Positions 1-7,800 of a stretch of DNA of 10,179 nucleotides are shown piece after piece. This DNA comes from Methanomicrobia archaeon LH_S13. Its GTDB lineage: Archaea > Halobacteriota > Syntropharchaeia > Alkanophagales > Methanospirareceae. Position 1 is the stretch's first letter; each line of letters starts with the position of its first letter. The notes beneath the pieces are model-generated. The model saw nothing but the letters and a program-made list of their open reading frames with translations, did not search any database and had not been told where the DNA came from. The position numbers were made by a program, and so were the translations under genes. Where the stretch lies: assembly GCA_023659785.1 (NCBI GenBank), contig JAGXOR010000039.1, positions 1 through 10,179 on the forward strand. Direction: 5' to 3'.

Positions 1-40
1 TTTGTTATATAAAAAGCTTTTCTATACTCTACTTAAAAAC

Positions 41-125
41 GAACTGTTACAAAGGTGTTGGGATTACGATACATCCATACACCTAAAACCCCTTAAGACT
101 ATGAAAACTGGAACTGTTACAAAGG
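41..125. repeat. 15-bp direct repeat pair, 70 bp apart
   Basis: The sequence GAACTGTTACAAAGG occurs exactly at 41-55 and again at 111-125. The right copy overlaps the stop codon (117-119) that ends the last readable fragment of the glycosyltransferase remnant. The 55 bases between the copies show no gene or clear inverted repeat. It could be a target-site duplication left by a lost small element, or a short local duplication; the sequence alone does not decide. Positions 1-40 hold only AT-rich sequence with nothing recognisable. Confidence 0.6.
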
Positions 126-885
126 CAAGAGAGCGACGAGATAGCCTGTCATTTCCGCTATTACAGGTTTTATGCCAAAAAGGACGTACATAACTGGCGC
201 GGAGATCATGAACATGTATGCCCATCCTACACAATACCATGTAGTGGTAACAAAATAATCCCACCACTCAAATCCTCGGTTACGCTCTTTTCATCAACTC
301 CACCCACCTCTCTAAGGGCGGATGTCCTAAATACAGTGTTGCTGCCGCAATAAAACATCGTATTGGTTATACTCTTGCCTTCGCAAATGTACTCGTAGAA
401 CACGAGTTGTATGCAGTGAGCCGAGCCCCCATTGCCAAACTGCTTACGTCAATATTCGTATAAATCTGCGGCACCTGAACAAAAGCCAGGTGAGGGTATG
501 ATTCCAGTATACTTACCGTCTCGGTCAAGAACTCAGAAAGAGGTCTCTGATCAGAGTCGAGGAACGAGACATACTCCTCGTCTATGAGCTTCAATGCATT
601 GTTTATCGCTCCTGCTTTAAAGCCCTTCCTATCTGTTCAGATGAAGGATACAATTCTGTGGATCGCGAGAAATTCATAAGATACGTATCGTATGCATAAC
701 GAAAAAAATCTCTGCTGCAAGAAGAAAAATCGAAAAAAAGGGTCAATAATAGAGTGCCCTTCCGCATAAAACGTTACAAACCGTATAGGGAAATATATAA
801 TAATAAAAGGAAGGGGGATGAGCACAATCAATCTGGGAATGATTTTCAACCGTTTTTCTAATCTAACCATTGTTATCCTATCCAC
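117..885 (-). pseudogene. degraded cellulose-synthase-like GT2 glycosyltransferase
   Basis: This is a wreck of a membrane-bound processive family 2 glycosyltransferase, an enzyme that would add sugars from a nucleotide-sugar donor to a polysaccharide at the cytoplasmic membrane. Four pieces are readable in order on the minus strand. An N-terminal piece (885-637, GTG start at 885 or ATG at 870) has a hydrophobic helix and ends at TGA. In the same frame just beyond the stop is DRKGFKAGAINNALK, then the metal-binding motif FLDSD and FVQVPQIYTN (636 to about 405). A frameshift follows near 400-430, leading to VFYEYICEGKS, then CGSNTVFR and GGVDEKSVTED (about 425-272). A jump to the third frame gives WWDYFVTTTWYCVGWAY and LFGIKPVIAE (269-117), which is the C-terminal membrane part. 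The first Asp/PTYNE segment and the QxxRW region are missing, so at least two internal deletions are inferred. It cannot make an active enzyme. The family call is secure; the exact sugar is unknown. Confidence 0.85.
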
Positions 886-986
886 CTTGCCTTTCTATCA
901 CCAACCCTATCCATATCTACCATTGCTCTTTCTGATTGGGAAAAGAACCTAATTTATAATATAATCTGGTCCCGCATAGTGATTTT

Positions 987-1451
987 TCACATCTCTTTTG
1001 CATATACAACTGCATCCTCACCGTCAGCATAATATCTTCTTACGGTATATGCCCGTTTGTAGCCTTGCTTTTCATAAAATCTTCTTGCACCCCGGTTACT
1101 TATCCTGACCTCCAGCGTGACTTTTTCGAGCTTTTTAGCGAGAAAATCACGCTCCACTGTGTTTAACAAACTCTTTCCATTTCCTTGCGTTCTATATTCT
1201 TTATCCACTGCAATCCCCGAAATATGTCCATGCCCACTTCTTATGGCGCCACCGACAAAACCAATAACGCTGTCCCCATCCTTCGAGTTCGATACCGTAG
1301 AGACCGCTACAAAGAAATATTTTTTGAAATCGCGGAACAAATCAAAGATATCTGAAGCAGAGGTTATCGTTTTTATATTTCTCTTCCATACTGTTACAAT
1401 ATCTCGCAAATCCTTATCTACTGCTTCCCTTATCTTTATCTGCTTAGCCAT
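987..1451 (-). CDS. GNAT family N-acetyltransferase (RimI/Ard1-like)
   Basis: A 154-residue GCN5-related N-acetyltransferase that would move an acetyl group from acetyl-CoA to an amine. By resemblance to RimI/Ard1 proteins the acceptor may be a protein N-terminus, but the substrate is not shown by the sequence. The acetyl-CoA loop is visible as RTQGNG (residues 87-92, R/Q-x-x-G-x-G/A pattern) at the start of helix 3, preceded by strand 4 (HISGIAVDKEY). The C-terminal motif B is NRGARRFYEKQGY (119-131), with Tyr126 in the usual general-acid position. Length is normal for a single-domain GNAT. It starts with ATG 42 bp after the transporter stop on the same strand, so cotranscription is likely, although the AT-rich spacer (TAATATTAAAAA) could also be an internal promoter. 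No clear Shine-Dalgarno is seen. Confidence 0.88.
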   Translation of the reverse strand: MAKQIKIREAVDKDLRDIVTVWKRNIKTITSASDIFDLFRDFKKYFFVAVSTVSNSKDGDSVIGFVGGAIRSGHGHISGIAVDKEYRTQGNGKSLLNTVERDFLAKKLEKVTLEVRISNRGARRFYEKQGYKRAYTVRRYYADGEDAVVYAKEM

Positions 1452-1493
1452 AGTACGCTTGCTATATGTTGTTTTTAATATTATTTTCCTTTT

Positions 1494-2684
1494 TTATGGT
1501 TTAACTCTCCACACTACAACCATCAATATAATGAGAAGCACCGCATATCCCAAGAACAGCAGTCTTGCACTGAAAATATCAGAGAGTGCACCACAAACAA
1601 TCGGAATACTTGCAAGACTGGCATAAAAAGTCGTGTAATAAATACCCATTACTTCTCCTTCTTGTCTTTCTCCCGCCGTTTTCGATGCCAAAGTTAATGT
1701 GCCCAGTAAAATCGCACCTATTCCTGCACCAAGAAAAATACTCATTATAAAAAGCTCCGGGATACTGGTCGCAAAATAAAGCACAAGCAAGCCGCAAGCA
1801 CACAATAGCAAACCGACAATCGAGAGAATGATTTCCCCTGTAAGCTTCATCAGCCTGTTAAATCCTACTTGCAGTAACGTGAACGCCACGAACATCACAG
1901 AAAGAATCGTTCCGATGATTTCTTCTGAAACCTCGAAGTCATCGACAGCAAAAGGAGAGAACAAGCCACTCATCAGTGATGCAACACCCTTACCAAAGAA
2001 TACCACGACACAGCAAAGCATCAATGCCTTTCTTCCACTCGCACTTAGCGATAATGATAATCCTTTTCTCTTCTTCTTCTTCTCCTGTTCTTTCTCGTCG
2101 AACTTTCTTTTTGGCTCGTGAACAAAAAGCAGCACCAATACTGCGCTTAGAAGTACAAAGGCAGCGCAAAAGAGGAACGGCATGAAAATACCATAGATAT
2201 GAAACAGAAAACCGCCTGAAATTGGTCCCACTGCTAAACCGACACCCAAGCCCATATTGTACACGCTAAGTGCATGCCCTCGCTCTTCGTGATTCGTGAG
2301 GTCTGCGAGCAAAGCAGTTACCGCAGGAAAGAAGAAGCCGGCACCCGCACCCTGTAATGCTCTTACAAATATCCAATCATAAGGGCTCTTTGAAAACGGG
2401 AAGAGGACAGCCGCAACAGCGTAAAGCAAAAGCCCTGTAACAATCAAAGGTTTCCTTCCAAATTTATCTGAAAGAATACCCCCGGGGATGTTAAGCGCTA
2501 AGCTTACAAGCGCAAAAGCGGAGATAATCAAACCAGATACAAGAAAGGGGTGTGGGATTTTGGGTGCTATTACCCACTCACCAAGCAGTGGTGCAATTAC
2601 AGTAACGCCAAATTGCGTACTAAAAACACATATTGCTGCGATTATAACTACTTTTGTAAGTGTCTGGTTAGAATTAAATTGCAT
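1494..2684 (-). CDS. major facilitator superfamily transporter
   Basis: A 396-residue integral membrane carrier of the major facilitator superfamily, probably a drug/proton or small-solute antiporter of the 12-helix type. The MFS motif A is clear between helices 2 and 3: GGILSDKFGRKP (residues 68-79). Many hydrophobic segments follow in two halves, separated by a central charged loop rich in Lys/Glu (HEPKRKFDEKEQEKKKKRKG), as expected for the cytoplasmic 6-7 loop. The frame is open 55 codons further upstream (to 2849), but that part overlaps the opposite-strand gene at 2731 and does not look like MFS sequence. MQFNSNQ at 2684 gives the usual short cytoplasmic N-terminus and has a TATA-like stretch (TTTAAAAAT) about 30-40 bp upstream, suiting a leaderless message. 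The substrate is not predictable; it heads the GNAT gene as a likely two-gene unit. Confidence 0.9.
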   Translation of the reverse strand: MQFNSNQTLTKVVIIAAICVFSTQFGVTVIAPLLGEWVIAPKIPHPFLVSGLIISAFALVSLALNIPGGILSDKFGRKPLIVTGLLLYAVAAVLFPFSKSPYDWIFVRALQGAGAGFFFPAVTALLADLTNHEERGHALSVYNMGLGVGLAVGPISGGFLFHIYGIFMPFLFCAAFVLLSAVLVLLFVHEPKRKFDEKEQEKKKKRKGLSLSLSASGRKALMLCCVVVFFGKGVASLMSGLFSPFAVDDFEVSEEIIGTILSVMFVAFTLLQVGFNRLMKLTGEIILSIVGLLLCACGLLVLYFATSIPELFIMSIFLGAGIGAILLGTLTLASKTAGERQEGEVMGIYYTTFYASLASIPIVCGALSDIFSARLLFLGYAVLLIILMVVVWRVKP

Positions 2685-2730
2685 AGATATTAATATGAAA
2701 TAGTTTTTAGTATTTTTAAAGAAAGTTTTT
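2685..2730. promoter_or_regulatory. divergent promoter region (transporter / DUF84 gene)
   Basis: These 46 bp separate two divergent start codons and are very AT-rich. On the minus strand TTTAAAAAT lies roughly 30-40 bp before the transporter ATG. On the plus strand ATATTAATATG lies about 35-45 bp before the ATG at 2731. There is no strong Shine-Dalgarno for either gene, so leaderless or near-leaderless transcripts are inferred. The assignment rests only on position and base composition. Confidence 0.45.
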
Positions 2731-3380
2731 ATGAAGGTTTTAGTTGGCTCTCGGAACCCGGTGAAATTGGAAGCGACAAAGGAAGCGTTTTCAAAATATT
2801 TCGATGCCGTGGAAGTAGTGGGTATCAGTGTGAACAGTAAAGTTTCCAATCAGCCAGTAGAGGATGAAACCTTCGCAGGAGCAAGAAATAGAGCGTTTGA
2901 ATTGAAAAGGATTAATGAAGCCCGGGAATTAAAAGCCGAGTTTTTTGTGGGCATTGCATTGAAGGAGGGATAAAGAAATTGTTTCACAGAGGGTTCACTT
3001 TTGGCGTGATCTGCATTATGGACGACAAGGGAAAGATAGGTTATGGAACTTCTCCTTTCTTTGAGCTTCCGCCGCAGATCACAAAAGAGCTTCTGGAGGG
3101 AAAAGGCATGATAGAACTCGGTGATGTGATGGATAATTTGATTGGCGAAAAGAACACAAAGCAAAAACTGGGTGCTGTTGGATACTTCACTAAAGGTGTT
3201 ATGGATAGAAAAAGATATTATGTGGATGGTTTAACGGTTGCTTTGATTCCGTTTTTGAATGCGGGTTTGTGTTTTGAACCACAGATTTACAGAGATGAAG
3301 AACAAAAAGAAGAAACCACGAGATTAACACAAGAAAATGAAGCGGGGATTCATGATGCGGGATACATGACACAAATTTAG
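2731..3380 (+). pseudogene. inosine/xanthosine triphosphatase-like protein (DUF84/YjjX family), frameshifted
   Basis: The family hydrolyses non-canonical purine nucleotides (ITP/XTP) to keep them out of nucleic acids. The N-terminal part (2731-2973) has the nucleotide-binding start VGSRNPVKLEAT and the family motif ETFAGARNRA (residues 46-55), then stops at TAA 2971. The remainder (to 3380) continues in another frame with IKKLFHRGFTFGVI, then KQKLGAVGYFTKGVMDR and LTVALIPFLNAGL, the expected C-terminal core. The break is a tandem duplication of CATTG (2952-2956 and 2957-2961). Removing one copy restores VGIEGGIKKLFHRG, the conserved active-site loop, and yields a 214-residue protein. A TTG at 2979 could be taken as a start, but it is simply inside this loop. 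A charged tail of about 35 residues (from CFEPQIYRDEEQ) follows the core. Whether it is a true mutation or a sequence error cannot be told here. Confidence 0.85.
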
Positions 3381-3399
3381 GGATATCTCTTGCATCTTC

Positions 3400-3411
3400 A
3401 ATTATTTTTTC
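3400..3411 (+). terminator. T-run, possible archaeal terminator
   Basis: ATTATTTTTTCG lies 20 bp after the stop of the DUF84-like gene, in the 66-bp convergent space before the DUF1015 stop. Archaeal RNA polymerase commonly ends on short T-runs without a hairpin. This is inferred from position and composition only. Confidence 0.35.
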
Positions 3412-3446
3412 GTGGAAATCAGTGTAATCTGAGGGGTTAGAAGGAG

Positions 3447-4775
3447 CTAAACAAATTTTCGCATTACTACACCCTCAGCGACTTTTGGGAGAACGAGGGT
3501 TGACTTTTGCGGAAATTCTCTCTCTTCCACCTGTACCTTGTATTCCACATCCGTTATCCGCAGCGGTTTAAGAAAAAATGCGACTCTGTAATCTCCTTTA
3601 TCTACTTTTTCAATCGCATCCCTCAGACTGGAGATGAAAACAATATCCTCGGGTTTACCAATAAGCCATTCATGCAGGCTTATTACATTTAGTCCAACTC
3701 GCTCTCCTCTTTCCTCTGCCAATTTCCTTATTTTCTGCTCATCTGCCCGCAACAGATAGAATTTTTTCCCGTCGTACATGCACAATCTAACGTCAAAATC
3801 GTCATTGCACTCACTGAGTTTTGAATAGATGGTGCTGCTCATCTCATTCTCACTTTCATTCTTATCGTAACTTTCCACAACAAAATTTTCTTTTACCCGC
3901 GTCCATAAATCATCCATGCGGCACTTTCTCACACATCTGTGCCAGGGCAGCAATAAAAGCGCTCTATCCTCTCCTTCTAATAGCATCATCAGCGTATACG
4001 CAGACGCCTTCCCCTCATTCCCCTCCCTACTTAACCGATAAGAAGCAGCGTATCTGTGATGTCCATCGAGAATAAGAATTTTTTTATCGAGCATTAGCTC
4101 TTGAATCTTGCCAATAATGCCTTCATCCGTAATTTCCCAGAGCAAGTGGCGTGCACCATTTAATACGACATCCACAATTGGCTTTCTCCGCTCATCTATT
4201 TTCAAATCCGGTCTGCTGAAGCCCAAATAATCTTCGAAAATGCGGTTTATATCATGGTTCGGCATGTTGTATTCCGCAACAATTGGCGAGAAATTCATAC
4301 TGCATTCTTTCATGAGCTCGTATCGCTCCAGCGTGCTTGATTCATAGATCTTTTCATGCCCTAATATGTTCATCGAGTTGAGTTTCTCGACTTTCACCAA
4401 CGCTACTAATCCAAATGCGAAGTAGGTCTCTCTTCTATCTCCTTCTGGGAGTTGTTCCATAATCTCTTTCGATAGCCGGTATCTGACTCCGTAGATATAG
4501 AAGGATGGTTTTTTGCACTCAATTAGACTTTCATCGTTGAAAAAACGATTAAGATTCTGTTTTGCATAATCCACAAATTCTTTTTCCGCCATACTCTCTT
4601 TTCTCGCGGTAAAGCGGATTACATTGTTTTTCCGGGCTGAATAATTCTCGTACTGCGATGTGTTAAAGGTATCGTAAATAGGGCAAATCAGTTCATCTCG
4701 ATTTTCCAGTTTCGGGTTCAGTATCGTCGCTTTGAAAGGTTTTAGTTCTACCATGTTACGTTCATAGTCTATCAT
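3447..4775 (-). CDS. DUF1015 family protein
   Basis: A 442-residue soluble protein of the DUF1015 family, whose biochemical role is not settled; no function is claimed. The family hallmarks are visible: an N-terminal PF(K/R)A segment followed by CPIYD (residues 31-35), the central ILDGHHRYAASYRLSRE (235-251), and a C-terminal FPQKSTLVLPKVAEGVVMR (421-439) matching the usual 'P.KSTYF.PK...G.V.R' ending. Length is close to the family norm of about 400-430. Two starts are possible: ATG at 4775 (MIDYERN) or ATG at 4754 (MVELKPFK), the latter matching the usual family start. A TATA-like element at 4797-4805 lies 22-30 bp before 4775, which fits a leaderless transcript beginning near the longer start. 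It is divergent from atpA over 64 bp and convergent with the DUF84-like gene. Confidence 0.88.
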   Translation of the reverse strand: MIDYERNMVELKPFKATILNPKLENRDELICPIYDTFNTSQYENYSARKNNVIRFTARKESMAEKEFVDYAKQNLNRFFNDESLIECKKPSFYIYGVRYRLSKEIMEQLPEGDRRETYFAFGLVALVKVEKLNSMNILGHEKIYESSTLERYELMKECSMNFSPIVAEYNMPNHDINRIFEDYLGFSRPDLKIDERRKPIVDVVLNGARHLLWEITDEGIIGKIQELMLDKKILILDGHHRYAASYRLSREGNEGKASAYTLMMLLEGEDRALLLLPWHRCVRKCRMDDLWTRVKENFVVESYDKNESENEMSSTIYSKLSECNDDFDVRLCMYDGKKFYLLRADEQKIRKLAEERGERVGLNVISLHEWLIGKPEDIVFISSLRDAIEKVDKGDYRVAFFLKPLRITDVEYKVQVEEREFPQKSTLVLPKVAEGVVMRKFV

Positions 4776-4839
4776 ATTCCAGTAAAAAACAATTTGATTT
4801 AAAAAGGAGAAAAAGGAGATAAGTAAAGGGGGAGAAAAA
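4776..4839. promoter_or_regulatory. shared divergent promoter region (DUF1015 / atpA) with purine-rich leader
   Basis: The 64 bp between divergent starts hold one AT-rich element, ATTTAAAAA (4797-4805), that reads as a TATA box on either strand (GATTTAAAAAGG / CCTTTTTAAATC). On the plus strand it is followed by an exact 9-bp tandem repeat AAAAAGGAG (4801-4809, 4810-4818) and then the Shine-Dalgarno GGGGGAG (4828-4834), 5 nt before the atpA ATG. The minus-strand gene would begin nearly leaderless. One element serving both directions is an inference. Confidence 0.5.
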
Positions 4840-7800
4840 ATGGAAGAAAAGGGAGTGATAGCAAAAATTGCAGGTCCGTTAGTTGTTGCAGATAAGATGC
4901 GGGGATGCGAGATGTACGAAGTGGTAAAAGTAGGGGAAGAAGGATTGCTGGGTGAAACGATAAGGTTGGATGGCGATTTTGCATATATTCAAGTATATGA
5001 AGATACAACGGGAGTGAAGCCTGGTGAGCCGGTGATAAGAACGAAAGCCCCCTTATCCGTTGAACTCGGACCAGGGATATTGAAGAATTTTTACGACGGA
5101 GTGCAGAGACCTTTGGAAGGTATAAGGAACAAAGTGGGTGATTACGTAAAAAGGGGCGTTTATGTAGATGCACTCGACCGTGGGAAGAAATGGCAATTTA
5201 CACCTGTGCCTACCACAGAAGAAGGCAATGAGGTAGTGGGAGGAGATATTTTGGGTGAAGTTCAGGAATCAAAGGTGATAAAGCATAAGATTCTTGTGCC
5301 GCCGGGGATAAGCGGTAAGCTTTTAGAGTTAAAGGAGGGTAAATTCACGGTGGTGGACCCTATAGCGAGGATACAAACCAATGGAGAAGATATGGAATTG
5401 ATGATGATGCAGAAATGGCCCGTGAGGAAAGGGAGACCTTACAAGGAGAAGTTAGACCCTGAGGTGCCTTTGCTCACAGGGCAGCGCATTAATGATAGCT
5501 TCTTCCCGATTGCGAAGGGGGGGACAGGTGCTATTCCGGGGGGGTTTGGGACTGGGAAATGCGTTAGTCCCGATACGCCTGTAATGCTTGCAGATGGGAC
5601 TTTGAGGAAAATAGAGAAGGTTTACGCAGAGAACAAAGAGAACGGTGAGAGGGTTCGTAACATGGGCAGCCACGAGGAGTACACAATTTTAAAAGACGCA
5701 CTTGGTGTTTATTCGCTAAATGACGGGAGATTAAAGGAGAAGGGTGCAAACACGGTTTACAAAGGTAAAACGGATGTTTTGTATCGAGTGAAGACAAGGA
5801 CAGGGAGGACGGCGGAAGTAACACCTGTTCACAAACTCTTTACGGCAACTTCGGATTTGGAGATAAAGGAGGTTGAATGCAGGGCGTTAAATGCGGGCGA
5901 TCATCTCGTGATGCCGAGGAGGATATTTTTCAAGGGAGCGGTGCAGAGACTTGGTAGCAAGCTGTTTGATGAAGAGCGGGTTTGTGATGAGGAGATATTA
6001 GAAGAAATTCCTGAAGTCATTGACGGCTTGGTGAAGGACAGAGGACAAACAAAGAAAGAACTCGCAGATGATTTAGGCGTGTCTTACGATGTTTTGATTG
6101 GATATTATCGGAAAAGAAACCGACCGACCGTGTCTTTTGTAAGAAGGCTGTACGAGCTGGTAGGAAAAATATTAAGAATAACAAAGGTGAAAGGGGAGCG
6201 AGCAAGCGAGGTGGTGAGAATACCGAATGAATTTGACGGGGACTTCGCAGAGTTTCTCGGTTTTGTGATTGGAGACGGTTCCGTTAAACCGAGAACGGTT
6301 GCGTTCTACAACAACGATGAAGTTCTGAGAGCGAGGTTTGATGAGTTGTCTAAAAGGCTGTTTGGGCTCACGGCAAAACATTCGCGGTGCAACACGGTGG
6401 AGTGCTTGCTCGTGGAGAGCTCGGTGCTGGTCAGGCTTTTGAAGCGGCTGGGGGTTCCAGGAACGGGAGAAAAGAAATCGTCTTCGTGCAGGGTGCCGGA
6501 CATTGTGATGCGGTCGCCGGACGAAGTAGCGGGTAGATTTGTGGGCACTTACTTCGCTTCTGACGGCTACGTGGGCGAGAACGAGTTGGAAATCACAACC
6601 GCGAGCCGGGAGATGCAACTAAGCGTGTCTTACCTCTTGTTGCGGTTCGGAGTTCTGCACTCCTTAAAGGAGCATGTTATTGAAGGGGAAACATATTACC
6701 GAATATTTGTACGGGGGAAAGAGGAAATAAAACGGTTTTACGAACGTTGCAATTGCGGAGAGGCATTTGAAAAATTCCTGCGGATAAAAAAATACTTAGA
6801 AGATGGAAAAAGGGGATACACAGCAATAGACATTGTACCGGCATCGGCGGAGTTTTTAAAACGCGCATACGAAGAAATGGGGCGACCACATTCGGAATTG
6901 GAACGTTTGGGTGTAAATACATCTAATTACATTGGAGAAAGGAAGAAGAAAGAGAGAATGAGCGTTCAGACGTTCAAGATTTTTTACCAGTTGTCGCGGC
7001 GGGATGAGGAGTTGAAATGGATTGCAGAGAGGTTGGATTATGTCTTTTACGATGAGATTACCGAGATTGAGGAGATTAAAGGTGTAAGGGACGTTTATGA
7101 CTTCGTGGTTCCTGGTTCGCATAATTTTGTCGCGGGTTTTGGACCCATGCTTCTCCATAATACGGTCATGCAGCACCAATTAGCGAGATGGGCAGACTCA
7201 CGGGTCATTGTGTATATAGGGTGTGGAGAGAGGGGGAATGAAATGACAGAGGTTTTGGAGGATTTTCCCAAGCTTATTGACCCTTATAGTGGTGAAACGC
7301 TGATGGAACGGTCAACGCTCATTGCAAACACCTCTAACATGCCGGTTGCAGCACGAGAAGCGTCTATTTATACAGGGATTACGCTCGCTGAGTATTATCG
7401 TGATATGGGCTATGACGTGGCGATACAGGCGGATTCTACGTCAAGATGGGCAGAAGCACTGCGAGAGATATCGGGTAGGTTGGAGGAGATGCCTGGGGAA
7501 GAAGGGTATCCCGCATACTTAGCAACGAGATTAGCGGATTTCTATGAACGCGCAGGCAGGGTAAAAACGTTATATTCGGATTCTGAGGAAGGAATAGGTT
7601 CTGTTACGGTAGTGGGAGCGGTATCGCCGCCTGGAGGTGATTTCTCAGAGCCTGTGACGCAGAATACGTTGCGAGTGACGGGAGATTTCTGGGCTCTTGA
7701 TTCTTCTTTAGCTGATAGAAGGCATTTCCCCGCTATAAGCTGGCTACGTAGCTATTCACTCTATCTTGGTAGCCTCCGTGAGTGGTTTGCGAAGTCCACA

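Noticed and set aside
2685..2849. Longer N-terminus for the MFS transporter
   Set aside because: The extra 55 codons overlap the 5' part of the opposite-strand DUF84-like gene and show no membrane or MFS features; the ATG at 2684 fits the family.
2952..2973. Programmed ribosomal frameshift in the DUF84-like gene
   Set aside because: There is no slippery heptamer or downstream structure, and the lesion is a simple 5-bp duplication whose removal restores the family sequence.
2979..3380. A separate gene starting at TTG 2979
   Set aside because: The TTG codon falls inside the conserved IKKLFHRG loop of the frameshifted DUF84-like gene and has no ribosome binding site placed for it.
4799..5173. 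124-codon reading frame on the minus strand over the start of atpA
   Set aside because: It is antisense to the conserved AtpA N-terminus and its Leu/Pro/Ser-rich product matches no family; it is a shadow of the purine-rich coding strand.
6172..6618. 148-codon minus-strand reading frame inside the intein
   Set aside because: It is antisense to the LAGLIDADG endonuclease coding sequence, with no start signal and no recognisable domain.
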